Origin: a virus
Reading direction: 5' to 3' (one strand)
DNA length: 57,143 nucleotides
Virus record (IMG/VR): IMGVR_UViG_3300003886_000028
Location: 1-57,143 of that record
Shown: positions 18,140 to 27,295 of the stretch, piece after piece
How the letters are laid out: every line of letters starts with the position of its first letter
Position numbering within the stretch: position 1 is the first letter of the stretch
Made by a program: the position numbers and the translations under genes
Notes under the pieces: generated by a model
What the model was told of the DNA's origin: nothing
The model's input: only the letters and a program-made list of their open reading frames with translations
The model's database searches: none

Positions 18140-18478
18140 TCACCCATCCTTATTGTCCAAATTTCTGTTGATCAGCGTATCGAGCTTCGTGTTGAATTGC
18201 CTACTCGAGTCTGAGATACGATTGTGCACCACTCTCAACCCTTCCTTGATTTCAGTCATATCGTCTCGTAGATTGTCGTAATGGACCTTTACGACCTGCA
18301 GGCGCGCCTCATGATCCGATATTACGGCATTATTGTCTGCCACCTTGGTACTCAATTCTGCATTCTTTCTCAGCACAACACCTGCAAACGCCGTAGAAAC
18401 AGCCAGTAGCGCCCCGGCTACCCATTCCAGAATTGTAGAACCCGCGGGTGGCGGTATCTGATGTGGCTCAATAGGCAT
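18140..18478 (-). CDS. Membrane-anchored coiled-coil protein
   Basis: This 112-residue protein has one hydrophobic segment (about 17-36, ILEWVAGALLAVSTAFAGVVL), then a long coiled coil with heptad-spaced leucine, valine and isoleucine (about 40-105). This could be an inner-membrane spanin-like or accessory protein, but it lies far from the lysis genes and among tail genes. It is separated from its neighbours by only 3 bp on each side. I cannot choose between a virion and a membrane role. Confidence 0.7.
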   Translation of the reverse strand: MPIEPHQIPPPAGSTILEWVAGALLAVSTAFAGVVLRKNAELSTKVADNNAVISDHEARLQVVKVHYDNLRDDMTEIKEGLRVVHNRISDSSRQFNTKLDTLINRNLDNKDG

Positions 18479-18481
18479 TGA

Positions 18482-18802
18482 TCAATTATTCCCGCTCAAT
18501 ATAGAGTTTCGACGGTTGTGGTGGAGGCGAATCTCATCGCGCAGTGAAGTAATTTCCTGAACTTCGCCGGCGCTGAGAGGGCGTTGCTGTTGCGCTGCCC
18601 TATCCGTGATTCGTGCAATTTTGAGTTTAAGTACATCGATTTTGTGAGTGATCGACTCCAACTCATTCCAGCTTTGCATTTCAGCATGCTCGCTGGTAGC
18701 GATAGTACGAGGCTGATAAAAATGCGCCGCATCCGAGTAATACCCGGCCAATGCCAATAATCCCACCACTGTTGCAATCATCAGGTTCACCTTTTTGGTC
18801 AT
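18482..18802 (-). CDS. Small membrane/coiled-coil protein
   Basis: This 106-residue protein has an N-terminal hydrophobic segment after two lysines (KKVNLMIATVVGLLALAGYY, 3-22) and a helical, charged remainder with likely coiled coil. The layout matches an N-in, C-out inner-membrane protein. It overlaps the start of the upstream gene (18799) by 4 bp, so it is probably translationally coupled to it. No family is recognised. Confidence 0.65.
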   Translation of the reverse strand: MTKKVNLMIATVVGLLALAGYYSDAAHFYQPRTIATSEHAEMQSWNELESITHKIDVLKLKIARITDRAAQQQRPLSAGEVQEITSLRDEIRLHHNRRNSILSGNN

Positions 18803-19398
18803 GTCGTGCTGCCGTCTCCGGATACGCTTATTTGTGCCGTATCGAGTAGCGTGCCGCCGCTGGAGGCGTTGTAGAAATTGAGCGTGAACGTAGCGTTTTG
18901 GACTCCACCAAAAGCAGAACTCACCCCGATGTCAAAGTTTCCAGCTCCCAGGTTAACGCGCCCCGCTCCAATATCGTCGGTATCCAGTGTTCCCGAGTCA
19001 ATCGTTCGCTCAACCCAGACAGCGCTAGCGGCCCCACTCTCCAGCCAAAGCTCATTTGCGATTGAAAAAAAACCATCCTCATTAGACTGGTAATAATTTC
19101 CATCGGAACTTACGCGAACATTAGCAACCGCCACGCCCTCAATAATTCTTTGGGTTGAATGAAATTTATTCGCCAATTCCACGACCAGGCTTGAATAGAA
19201 CTGCCGCAACGTACCGCTGTCGTTGATCCAGCCTGTCTGAATCTCACGCAGCGTGCCGCTATCGTTGACGTAGATCCCGGTGATTTCACGCAGCGTGCCG
19301 CTGTCGTTGACGTACACGCCTTGGGCAGATACCAGCGAGGTGGCCAGCATTAGCCCCAACGCGAATCGTCTCGCTATTGTGGCGAATCGTTTCATCAA
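18799..19398 (-). CDS. Exported fibre-like protein with YVNDSGTLREI repeats
   Basis: This 199-residue protein starts with a classical Sec-type signal peptide (basic MMKRFATIARRF, hydrophobic ALGLMLATSLV, cleavage near SAQ-G). Three copies of a ~15-residue repeat follow (VYVNDSGTLREI, IYVNDSGTLREI, GWINDSGTLRQF; about 28-68), then a beta-rich domain. The repeats resemble short beta motifs of phage tip/fibre proteins. It is coupled (ATGA, 19395-19398) to the fibre gene upstream. A signal peptide on a fibre-like protein is unusual. Confidence 0.75.
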   Translation of the reverse strand: MMKRFATIARRFALGLMLATSLVSAQGVYVNDSGTLREITGIYVNDSGTLREIQTGWINDSGTLRQFYSSLVVELANKFHSTQRIIEGVAVANVRVSSDGNYYQSNEDGFFSIANELWLESGAASAVWVERTIDSGTLDTDDIGAGRVNLGAGNFDIGVSSAFGGVQNATFTLNFYNASSGGTLLDTAQISVSGDGSTT

Positions 19399-20582
19399 TA
19401 CACCAGCCGGATATCGCCGGTCGACATACCCGTGGTATCCGTCGGGGTTGTCGCGGTCACCACGATGCGACCACTCGCATAGGCGGTATTATTGTGGGTA
19501 ATCACGGCGCGACCCGCAATATCAATACTGCCGGCACTCTGGCGGGTGATTGTTGTATCGACGCTATTGCCAATATTGACACCACCAAAATGAGGAAAAC
19601 TTGAAGTACCAAGCCCCAGATTGGTTCTCGCGCCTGAAGCCGTTGATGAACCGGTACCGCCTTGGGCAACCGACAAGTCTGTACCCGACCAGTTATTAGC
19701 ATTGATACTGTTCAACGTGGCGAGGGAACCCAGGCCGAGGTTGGTTCTAGCACCCGACGTGGTCGATGACCCAGTACCACCATTGGCAACGGACAGATCG
19801 GTACCGGACCAGTTGTTATTGCTGATCGTAGTCAGCGTGGCGAGGGAACCCAGGCTGAGCGAGGCTCGTGCGGTAGCACCGCTTTCTGCGACCCATGTCG
19901 AGCCATTACCGACAATAAAGTTGCCGTTGGTATCCGCCAGCCCAGCGATCGCACTGAGGTCCGTATCGAAGGCCTGGACGTTCGCTCCAATTGTGAGCCC
20001 TAAGTTGGTTCTGGCGCCACTCGACGTCGACGATCCTGTACCACCATTGGCAACGGACAGATCAGTACCGGACCAGTTGCCACCGTTGATTGTGCTGAGA
20101 GTAGCGATTGACCCGAGGCCCAGTGAGGTTCTAGCGACTGAACCGGTCTCTACGATCCAGCCAGCACCGTTACCGACAATGAAGTTGCTGTCCGTCGTGT
20201 TGAGTCCCGACAACGCGCTTAGACCCGCGTCAAAGGCCTGTACATCGGTACCAATCGCAAGCCCAAGGCTAGTCCGGGCTCCGGCCGCTGTCGTAGCCCC
20301 GGTGCCTCCCACGGAAATACCGAGCCCACCGCTGGCCACGGTCAGCGCGGTGCCACCTGCATTGACCACGACGATATTGCCGCCGTTGCCCGCCAGTGGC
20401 GGCAGCTTGTCCGCTATGTTGGTATCGATCGAGGCAAACTCGGTGCGAAAATCAGCGCTATTAAGCTGCGATCGCTGCACCGGGCGCCCAGTGGCTTCGT
20501 ACCAGTCCTGGGCGCCTGCAATGCCCGCGACCAGAGCGATTCCAAGCAAGAATCCGAATACTTTGTTTCTCATTGACTTCAT
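19395..20582 (-). CDS. Tail-fibre-like repeat protein with N-terminal signal peptide
   Basis: This 395-residue protein has a signal-peptide-like start (MKSMRNKVFGFLLGIALVAGIAGA) followed by a phage fibre N-terminal type sequence (FRTEFASIDTNIADKLPPL). Long Gly/Ser/Thr-rich repeats built on NGGTGSSTSSGARTNLGLG and AFDxxLSALxGL follow (about 85-340). The C-terminus has a short beta domain ending in GMSTGDIRLVY. The NGGTG-type repeats are typical of trimeric tail fibres that bind host surface sugars or proteins. The repeats are highly similar at DNA level, so recombination between them is likely. It overlaps the nozzle gene by 4 bp. Confidence 0.8.
   Translation of the reverse strand: MKSMRNKVFGFLLGIALVAGIAGAQDWYEATGRPVQRSQLNSADFRTEFASIDTNIADKLPPLAGNGGNIVVVNAGGTALTVASGGLGISVGGTGATTAAGARTSLGLAIGTDVQAFDAGLSALSGLNTTDSNFIVGNGAGWIVETGSVARTSLGLGSIATLSTINGGNWSGTDLSVANGGTGSSTSSGARTNLGLTIGANVQAFDTDLSAIAGLADTNGNFIVGNGSTWVAESGATARASLSLGSLATLTTISNNNWSGTDLSVANGGTGSSTTSGARTNLGLGSLATLNSINANNWSGTDLSVAQGGTGSSTASGARTNLGLGTSSFPHFGGVNIGNSVDTTITRQSAGSIDIAGRAVITHNNTAYASGRIVVTATTPTDTTGMSTGDIRLVY
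19600..20310 (-). repeat. Internal DNA repeats of the fibre gene
   Basis: Several blocks encode the same NWSGTDLSVANGGTGSSTxSGARTNLGLG unit with few base differences. Examples begin near 19620, 19735 and 19985. They make this the most repetitive part of the structural region apart from the 12-bp array at 49.3 kb. Confidence 0.7.
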
Positions 20583-22693
20583 CCTCTTACCTGAACCGTT
20601 GGCGTAAACCGATAGTGAATGCCACTAAGCAGCAATGGCTCAAAAAAGTCGCTGTCCTTGGTGATAACCCAGCCAATGTTACGACCCTCGCCCCGTAAAT
20701 CCAGCCCTACCGTCGGCACGGTCGTGGAATCATCCCAGACAATGCCGGTATCCCACATCAGCCCGCTGTCCCAAGACGCCCCAGCCGAAGCGGGCATTTC
20801 AGCGGTTTGCGTATCGGGCTGCGCCACTTCGCTACGGCCATAGTCGAGCTGATACCCCAGGTCGAATTCGGCATATCCCGTGCTACGACCCTCCAGGGTG
20901 ACCGGGGCGTAGTACTGCTTTATCCACTCAATCGACTTGCCGTGATCGAAGTGGGTATACAGGTATGCGTAGATATTCTCGCCGTCAAAACTGGTGCCGC
21001 GCTCCATCTGATACACAAAGCCATCATCCGCACCAAAGAATATCTCCTCATTCCCGTCAGGGTCCTCTTCCGACCAGATAGTTGTGATCTGGTGGTTCAG
21101 GGTAATCGGCATCATACCCTTCATCTTCTTGCCTTCCATGGTCGAATAAATCGCCGTTCTATCGGAGAAAAAGAGGCGGTACTGGTTCTTGTCACGCACC
21201 ACACAACTCGCGACCGCCAGCGGCTTTTTCTCATTGATCAGCTTACGCAGCCGGTTACTCATGCTGGAGTGGTCAAAGTTGCCGAAGGCCTGAACGGTAC
21301 GCAGGTCGGTGATGCCTCGATCGTCGAGGAACAATGTGTAGGCCAACTGCTGAATCGTCCACTCATACGCGCCAACCTTTTCGCGGTATCGGATCAGGTT
21401 CCAGTCGCTGGAGTCATTGCCGTACAACGTGAAAATTTGCTGGCGGCACGCGATCAGAAGCGCCGCATTGCCTTCTCCACCAGGTTCCACGTGAAACCCG
21501 GTAATGGGGCTGCCCGTCGCAATTTCGCCAGCACCGAGTACCACAGACCACGCGAATGGCGATCCGATACCTGAGTGCTGGGCACTGCCGTCAAAGCTGA
21601 AAAACAGCTGGTTCTTGTGCACATAGACGTGAGTGGGTGTGTCATCGACCATGCCGGTGCGAATCTTTGCGAACACCGCACCATCGAACTCCCAGCCATT
21701 GTTAACACCATCAGAGCCATAGATTCGTTCCGGCCCTCTCGGATCCGCAAAGTTTGAGCCATCATGGTCAAGCCGTCCGTTGGGCAGCAGCGTGATGGCC
21801 GCAGAATCCCCAGCGATGGTGGCTACGTTCAGGTTTGCGCCAACATTCAGGTTCTCGGCTTGAAACACGCCGACCTGTCCAGATAGCGTGAGCCAACCCA
21901 CAACATCAGCGCCCGCCCAGGTTCCTGATACGAGTTGTACTCGCCGCACCGTCGCGGTGGCACCAGAGATTGCCCCGGTCGCAACATCGCCTTCGGCAAC
22001 CTCGTACGCGCCACCACTGGTGATGGCCACCTCACGACCCAGATCAACCAATACCCAACCCGCTGCGCTTGATCGGTGCAGGGAGGCGGCGAGGCCACCA
22101 ATATCGTTTCGAATCGCGTATTTTGTGGCGCCGAGTGTGAAACCGCCCCATACCGAGCCTTCACCGGGGGCGGCGGTGATGTCGGCGCGGTACGCATCGG
22201 CGGCTAGGTTCTTGTATTGGGCCGTGAGTCTTGTGGTCGGGGAACTGTCAGAATACCCTTGAGCATCCGCATTGCCTTGAACAACAGCGGCAACGGTGAG
22301 GTTTTCAGCCGCATCATTGAATATGCCGGTGACCTTGGTTAGGACCAGGTAGGTCTGTGCCGGGTCATCCGGATAGGTCGTGATGGCAATCACTAGTCCT
22401 GTCGCGGCACTTATCGCGCCCGCCACAATATTACCGACTGCGATCACACCAGTCATGGTTACATCGAGGATGGTGAATCCGGCGGATGACGGCGCGCCTT
22501 GCCCGTCAAAACGCTCATACCCGGCGAGATCCCGATAACCGTCTTCCACCGCTATTTCATAATTCACCGCGTCGCGGAGTACCCCGGGTGGTATTGACCA
22601 TGCCGGCGTCTCCAGATCAAGCCCACCCGCGAATCGAGTGAACGAGTCCTTGGGCCGGAGTCCGGGCGATAAGGGCATGCCTCCGCCAAACAT
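20579..22693 (-). CDS. Nozzle/tail-tube-B-like protein
   Basis: The frame encodes 704 residues from the ATG at 22693, which overlaps the stop of the adaptor gene as TGATG and is therefore preferred over an ATG 45 bp further upstream. The N-terminus (RPKDSFTRFAGGLDLETPAWSIPPGVLRDAVNYEI) resembles the start of T7 gp12-type nozzle proteins, where a GGxxxxxP..rD..N motif is common. About 115-300 contains two beta modules with (T/S)GAISxAT and FQAENL patterns. The C-terminal half looks like a beta-propeller/platform. It lies immediately after the adaptor, as expected for the distal tail component. Confidence 0.75.
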   Translation of the reverse strand: MFGGGMPLSPGLRPKDSFTRFAGGLDLETPAWSIPPGVLRDAVNYEIAVEDGYRDLAGYERFDGQGAPSSAGFTILDVTMTGVIAVGNIVAGAISAATGLVIAITTYPDDPAQTYLVLTKVTGIFNDAAENLTVAAVVQGNADAQGYSDSSPTTRLTAQYKNLAADAYRADITAAPGEGSVWGGFTLGATKYAIRNDIGGLAASLHRSSAAGWVLVDLGREVAITSGGAYEVAEGDVATGAISGATATVRRVQLVSGTWAGADVVGWLTLSGQVGVFQAENLNVGANLNVATIAGDSAAITLLPNGRLDHDGSNFADPRGPERIYGSDGVNNGWEFDGAVFAKIRTGMVDDTPTHVYVHKNQLFFSFDGSAQHSGIGSPFAWSVVLGAGEIATGSPITGFHVEPGGEGNAALLIACRQQIFTLYGNDSSDWNLIRYREKVGAYEWTIQQLAYTLFLDDRGITDLRTVQAFGNFDHSSMSNRLRKLINEKKPLAVASCVVRDKNQYRLFFSDRTAIYSTMEGKKMKGMMPITLNHQITTIWSEEDPDGNEEIFFGADDGFVYQMERGTSFDGENIYAYLYTHFDHGKSIEWIKQYYAPVTLEGRSTGYAEFDLGYQLDYGRSEVAQPDTQTAEMPASAGASWDSGLMWDTGIVWDDSTTVPTVGLDLRGEGRNIGWVITKDSDFFEPLLLSGIHYRFTPTVQVRG

Positions 22694-23406
22694 CAGGCCA
22701 GTGCCTTGGCCCACCGCATGCGGTGGCGCCCGTACCATTGATTGAGTACCAACGCGTCTAAGAGCGTCTCACCCTCGGTATTTGCCCAGGCCAGTATTTC
22801 CTGCCCAACCACGTTGTAGGCATATTTGAAGAGGGCGCGATACACGATAAGCATGTGGTAGTCCGAAGGCATTTCGGGAATATCGTCATCGACAGCCATC
22901 TGTTGCAGGCCTTTCCAGTACGTACCCGTGATGCGATAGACCCCATCGGGCGGTGGTCCAACATAGAGCGTGTCATCAGGTTTGACTGAAATTACTCCGG
23001 GGTAAGCTGGCGTGTTGACACCGCGAACATAAACGCCCCGAAACTCCATCCAGGGATAAATAACGAGTTCCCGTTCAGTCAATTTCCCTTCGCTCACCAG
23101 GTAGATAAACGGCTGTTCCTCTTCATCCATATCCCACGCCTTAAATCGTGAGATTACCGCAGCATCATCAACGTCGGTCACTGCGGCGGGGGCGTAGCTG
23201 GCGGTGCTGGCCACAGTATCCAGCGTCCAATCACTACGCAGCCATTTCCAACGTCCGTCCTGGTCGCGCTGGATATCGTTCCACGCCTCGATTGTCCACC
23301 GCACCAGATCCGCGGACCTGCCGACTTGGCCGGTTACCGCGTCGGGGGGACTGCCGGGTAGCTTCGCTTCGTAATGCAGCGTCTGGACGAGGTTGAGGAG
23401 GTCCAC
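22693..23406 (-). CDS. Head-to-tail adaptor protein
   Basis: This 237-residue protein resembles the adaptor proteins that ring the portal in SU10- and Phieco32-like podophages. It has an N-terminal helical part (DLVRWTIEAWNDIQRDQDGRWKWLRSDWTL), a middle beta part (YPGVISVKPDDTLYVGPPPDG) and a C-terminal helical part (MPSDYHMLIVYRALFKYA). It would connect portal and nozzle. It has 3-bp spacing from the gene upstream and a TGATG overlap with the nozzle gene downstream. Confidence 0.75.
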   Translation of the reverse strand: MDLLNLVQTLHYEAKLPGSPPDAVTGQVGRSADLVRWTIEAWNDIQRDQDGRWKWLRSDWTLDTVASTASYAPAAVTDVDDAAVISRFKAWDMDEEEQPFIYLVSEGKLTERELVIYPWMEFRGVYVRGVNTPAYPGVISVKPDDTLYVGPPPDGVYRITGTYWKGLQQMAVDDDIPEMPSDYHMLIVYRALFKYAYNVVGQEILAWANTEGETLLDALVLNQWYGRHRMRWAKALA

Positions 23407-23409
23407 ACG

Positions 23410-23877
23410 TTACGCCACTCGTTGAAACGGGTAGGCCGGTACTTCACGGGGAATGGGGTTCAATCCACCATCTCCCAACGATTCGTATTTGTACGCGATC
23501 GCGTTATTCAGCACCTCAAAATAGGATAGGGGAATATCAACCTCTTTGCCACGCGGTATCAGCATGGCCTTGCCGTTAACACTCACCGGTACCGGCTCAT
23601 TGCCACCGGGGTCTTCGGTAATGCTGATGACAATGCGTACCTTGTCGTCCTCGGGACTGGCCTGGACATCGGTTACCGGTCGCGGGGCAGCGCCGGCATG
23701 CTTCTGAATGTCCTCTTCCTTTGAGACCATGATGTAGTCCTTGCCCCATGCCGCAGTGATTTTCGCCACCACGGTTTCATCTTTCGTGTTTGGCGGAAGG
23801 TTTAATCCGAGCGAGTTATTTGCAAACTCTCGAAACTGGGCCTGAGTTGCCTCCGCGATGCTGATTTTCTGATTCAT
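23410..23877 (-). CDS. Conserved head-region protein
   Basis: This 155-residue protein has a C-terminal segment, VSVNGKAMLIPRGKEVDIPLSYFEVLNNA (about 102-130), that recurs in short proteins encoded between capsid and adaptor genes of podophages. The N-terminal part is charged and helical. It is probably a minor head or head-tail completion protein. The role is inferred from position. Confidence 0.7.
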   Translation of the reverse strand: MNQKISIAEATQAQFREFANNSLGLNLPPNTKDETVVAKITAAWGKDYIMVSKEEDIQKHAGAAPRPVTDVQASPEDDKVRIVISITEDPGGNEPVPVSVNGKAMLIPRGKEVDIPLSYFEVLNNAIAYKYESLGDGGLNPIPREVPAYPFQRVA

Positions 23878-23898
23878 TGTCTGTTACCCCTTGGGTGA

Positions 23899-24498
23899 TT
23901 ACTCGTCGTAGCCCTCAAGCTCAATCAAGAACTTGCCAGCGGTGTAGACCGCATTAGTACCGGCGCCACTACCAACCAGATACACATACTCATCATCGGC
24001 AGGCAGTCCGGTAAATGCCCGAACGGTGCCAATGGCCCAGTCGCCCGCCGCGGTCTGCAGCGCGGTTTCCGTCAGGCCCGCGACAGGAGCATCTTCAGTA
24101 CCTGTTTCCTCAGTAGCTGAATACGCATCGATATCGGGTTCACCGGTGCCTGGCGCTTCGAGGCAGGTCATCCGGCCCGAGAAGATAGTGCCGTTACGTG
24201 CCTTGGTGATACGGCCAAGGTGGCAGTTAGCTGCAGCCTCGACGCCGATGATGTCGCCGGCGGCCGAACTGCTCAATCCCGTTAAATCAATGAGAATTGC
24301 GGTTTTGATAATGCCGCCGACTCGATCGACGCTTGATTTGATGATGGTGCCTGTGCCCGCGGAAATTCCGGCGCCAGCGCCGACCTCGAGGGTTTTGCCT
24401 TCGACCTGTGATCGCAGCAGTATTTCGAGTGAATTCAGATGACCACGGCCCGCCTGTTGGGCGTACTGAAGCGATTCAGCGGTTGTCAATGCCTTCAT
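23899..24498 (-). CDS. Putative head decoration/structural protein
   Basis: The start is the ATG at 24498, which has an AGAGGAAT ribosome-binding site. A longer frame from a TTG lacks one. The 199-residue product starts MKALTTAESLQYAQQAG. It is rich in Gly, Ala, Thr and Val, with beta-strand patterns (GTIFSGRMTCLEAPG; DEYVYLVGSGAG). It lies directly downstream of another capsid-associated gene and the major capsid gene, suggesting a decoration or minor capsid role. Confidence 0.65.
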   Translation of the reverse strand: MKALTTAESLQYAQQAGRGHLNSLEILLRSQVEGKTLEVGAGAGISAGTGTIIKSSVDRVGGIIKTAILIDLTGLSSSAAGDIIGVEAAANCHLGRITKARNGTIFSGRMTCLEAPGTGEPDIDAYSATEETGTEDAPVAGLTETALQTAAGDWAIGTVRAFTGLPADDEYVYLVGSGAGTNAVYTAGKFLIELEGYDE

Positions 24499-24565
24499 GA
24501 TGCTATTCCTCTGTTGTTGAGACAACGCAAAGATGGGGCGGTCTGGAGACCGCCCCGGCTATTGC

Positions 24566-25117
24566 TTAGTTGTCGTTACGCCACGCGGTCCAGCGCAGGA
24601 GTCTCGCCTCTTCGGCAACAGTCGCACCGATGGTGAAACCCTTAGAACTGGTACCGGAGACGCCGACAAACGCCGCGATGCCTCCGGCGCCCGGCGGCGC
24701 TGCGGCCACCTCAGTGTCGATGTCGTAACCGTGCGAGACCTGGACGGTCACAGTTGCATCATCAACGGCGCCAGCCGCTTCACCGATAATGTTCTCGGCT
24801 TGGAACGTTCCGAAGATTTGATCGCGTTCAGCAACAAAGAACCCCGCCGCGTCACCGCTAGGCCAGTCGCCGGAGTACAGCAGCACAGATTCGACAAATG
24901 CCGTGGCGCCTGATGTCACGCCAGTTATCTTGGTGCCCGGGACGATTGCGTTGATGCCGCCACCGCTAAATGGGATGACCATCCGGTTAGGGAAGCCAAC
25001 GGTGACAGAGTCACCGTCTGTGGCGTTGAAAACCTCTACGCGATCAGGAATCCAACCGAGTTCGACGTTGATGGCGGCTGCATTACCAACCACTTCGCCT
25101 GATTTGAAAGATTGCAT
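24566..25117 (-). CDS. Putative head decoration protein with SGATA/FQAEN beta module
   Basis: The start is the ATG at 25117 with AGAGGAAATTATT before it. The 42 codons upstream of it read as junk. The product has 183 residues. Residues about 60-125 hold a module (GVTSGATAFVESVLLYSGDW...GTFQAENIIG) that recurs in the nozzle protein (GAISGATATVRRVQLVSGTW...GVFQAENLNVG). It lies 47 bp after the major capsid gene, the usual place for a decoration protein. Confidence 0.65.
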   Translation of the reverse strand: MQSFKSGEVVGNAAAINVELGWIPDRVEVFNATDGDSVTVGFPNRMVIPFSGGGINAIVPGTKITGVTSGATAFVESVLLYSGDWPSGDAAGFFVAERDQIFGTFQAENIIGEAAGAVDDATVTVQVSHGYDIDTEVAAAPPGAGGIAAFVGVSGTSSKGFTIGATVAEEARLLRWTAWRNDN

Positions 25118-25164
25118 AATAATTTCCTCTATATGCGTTGTTGAGACTGGTGCCGCACCTCGCT

Positions 25165-26175
25165 TTACAGCAAGGTGACAGCAACTTCCAGGCGAGCCAT
25201 CCAGAGTTGATTCAGGATGATTGTGGCGTGCCACGTCTTCCATCCCACGTATCCGCGCTGGCCCAGTGGATCAGACTTAGATATAACTCCCGGCCGCAGA
25301 ACGGTGGGAGAAATAGCGCCTTGACCACGAAGTGGTACGGTACCGTAGGCATGCTTCCCGATATACAGAATCGGGTAAACGTCCGCACTCACACCCGACG
25401 TGGAGACCATGTCGCTGCCCGATCCGCCGAACGCACCGCCAGCATCGGTAAACGGATCAAGATCTGGCGAGCAGATATAACGCACATCCTCGACCGTTCC
25501 GAGCTCGTATTCGCTGATAATCTGGCGACTACCGTATTCAGCGGTCGGCGTGAAACCTTGGAGATTCCGGATATCCTGCTCAACATCGGTGTGGTGAATC
25601 GCGACATACGCTGCCTCAACTGGCTTGGTGCCGTAGTTAACGCTGCCACTCAAGATGCGGGTGATCTTGTACGACTTCTGCGCCTTCAACGCTCGCATCA
25701 CTGCGCGCTGCTTGTTCAGGCTGATCGGCGTGTTCACTACGCTTCGGCTCGCGCCGTTGGCATAGACCACGTTGGTACCGGCCCGGAGTACACCCCAGTT
25801 CAGGGCTTCCAGGGTACGGCCAATATTTTCACCGGCCTGTTCCGTTGCATCGTTCAGCACCGGATCTTCGTGGGTGTCTTCGATCACATCAGTGATCTCG
25901 ACGATTTGCCCGTATTGCTTCAGAGAGACCGAAACGTCTTCATAAGCAAACTGGGTTGCCGTCGGCGTAATGCCCTCGACCAGCGGCGTTGTCGCAGCGG
26001 TGAAGACCTTGGGACGGCGGAATTTGATGGTTTGCGTCTTATTCCGGGGCATCGGCTTAATCATGCCGAATTTGTCCAGAATGACGACCGGGGCCTGATG
26101 CTTAAGCATTTGGCGCTCAGCATAGACATTAGTACGCGTACTGACGCCTGGGTCGGTATAACGGGTAGTAGTCAT
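25165..26175 (-). CDS. Major capsid protein, N4-gp56 family
   Basis: This 336-residue protein matches the N4-gp56 type major capsid protein pattern. It starts MTTTRYTDPGVSTRTNVYAERQMLKHQAP, followed by KTQTIKFRRPKVFTAATTPLVEGITPT and VSVSLKQYGQIVEITDVIEDTHEDPVLNDA. The C-terminal strand is TWHATIILNQLWMARLEVA. It forms the HK97-fold shell. It is preceded by the scaffold gene and followed by decoration-type genes. Confidence 0.9.
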   Translation of the reverse strand: MTTTRYTDPGVSTRTNVYAERQMLKHQAPVVILDKFGMIKPMPRNKTQTIKFRRPKVFTAATTPLVEGITPTATQFAYEDVSVSLKQYGQIVEITDVIEDTHEDPVLNDATEQAGENIGRTLEALNWGVLRAGTNVVYANGASRSVVNTPISLNKQRAVMRALKAQKSYKITRILSGSVNYGTKPVEAAYVAIHHTDVEQDIRNLQGFTPTAEYGSRQIISEYELGTVEDVRYICSPDLDPFTDAGGAFGGSGSDMVSTSGVSADVYPILYIGKHAYGTVPLRGQGAISPTVLRPGVISKSDPLGQRGYVGWKTWHATIILNQLWMARLEVAVTLL

Positions 26176-26194
26176 GGCTTACGTTCCTGAGAGT

Positions 26195-27295
26195 TCAGGC
26201 TCGCTGCTGTTGCTGACGCTCTTCCTGCTTATCAAAAGCCTTCCAGATCGCCTTTTCGTCCCCGTCTTCGGGAATTCCTGTGGCGGCACTGGGGCCACCT
26301 CGGCGAGTGGTTGAGGCTGATTCAAGCTGGCGCTGTCGCTTATCAGAGAGCTGGGTTCCGTTGTCCTTACCAGTATCGGCAAGGGCCGTTTCTGTGTTGG
26401 AGTTACCAGTATCAGTATTCTCCTGGGCAGAACGGAAGGCCTTGAAGCGGCTGAGTACATCAGCGGCTTCCGCGGCGTCCACTATCTCTTCACCATTGCG
26501 AATAGCGGCCTCTTGAATGTGCCGTGGCTGTTCTCTTAGCCAGGGCATTAATTCCGGGGCGTCTATCACTTTTTCCCAATCGTCGTGCTCCTCGGCGAGC
26601 AGCTTTTCCTGCTCATCTGCCAAGTTTTGTGCTCGATCTATGCCGATAACGTCGAGTTGTCGGTTTTGGCTCTCGATTTGTGCAGTGAGAGAACTTACGA
26701 GCGTTTCCATCGGTTTCGCGACTTCGGGGTATTCCTTGGCAAACGCCTTCCAATCGTCTGAGCCAACAACACCTTTTGAATCGCTTTTTTCTACTGCTTC
26801 TCCCGCGTTGTCACTGGCGGCCGCTTTATTGGCGTCCGGGGCTGCGGCGGGCTTGTCCTGCTTCATCAGACCATTGATCTGGCGCTGTGCCGCGGCTAAG
26901 CGGCCCCGCTGGGATCGATCCGATTGTTCGAGCTTCTTGATCTGTGCCTGGGCGGCATCAAATGCGGCCCGTTGTGTATCGTTTGCGCCCGCCCACGGAT
27001 CATCCGTATCCGGGGTGGCTTTGTCGGACGGATCACCGTCGGACAGGTCTTGCGGTGGGACATCCTCATTCTCACCAACTTTGGCTGCTTCTGCGCCCGC
27101 GTCATCGGTTGGGGCTGCTGCCGCAGCGCCAGCACTATCGTCGGGGGCTGGATCAGCCTTAGATTCTTCTTGCTCGATTTCGGCCCAGATCGTTTCGTCG
27201 TCTTTGCCTTCGTCCTCGAGCTTATCGTCGACCAGATCAAGGTCTGTATCGTCGATTTTTTGAGTATTGGACTCTTTGGGGGCAGTTTCGCTCAT
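26195..27295 (-). CDS. Capsid scaffolding protein
   Basis: This 366-residue, strongly acidic protein has long disordered Asp/Glu/Ala-rich regions (1-110), a coiled coil (about 105-145) and a helical C-terminal part (HDDWEKVIDAPELMPWLREQPRHIQEAAIRNGEEI). The last residues are basic/Gln-rich (FDKQEERQQQQRA). This layout and the place between portal and major capsid genes fit an assembly scaffold that leaves the mature head. It overlaps the small gene upstream by ATGA. Confidence 0.8.
   Translation of the reverse strand: MSETAPKESNTQKIDDTDLDLVDDKLEDEGKDDETIWAEIEQEESKADPAPDDSAGAAAAAPTDDAGAEAAKVGENEDVPPQDLSDGDPSDKATPDTDDPWAGANDTQRAAFDAAQAQIKKLEQSDRSQRGRLAAAQRQINGLMKQDKPAAAPDANKAAASDNAGEAVEKSDSKGVVGSDDWKAFAKEYPEVAKPMETLVSSLTAQIESQNRQLDVIGIDRAQNLADEQEKLLAEEHDDWEKVIDAPELMPWLREQPRHIQEAAIRNGEEIVDAAEAADVLSRFKAFRSAQENTDTGNSNTETALADTGKDNGTQLSDKRQRQLESASTTRRGGPSAATGIPEDGDEKAIWKAFDKQEERQQQQRA

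Noticed and set aside
19621-20607. 328-codon plus-strand frame
   Set aside because: It is the antisense of the fibre repeats. Its length is explained by the biased repeat composition of the true gene.
26517-27263. 248-codon plus-strand frame rich in Ser and Cys
   Set aside because: It is the antisense of the acidic, Ala-rich scaffold gene, which commonly yields long open shadows.
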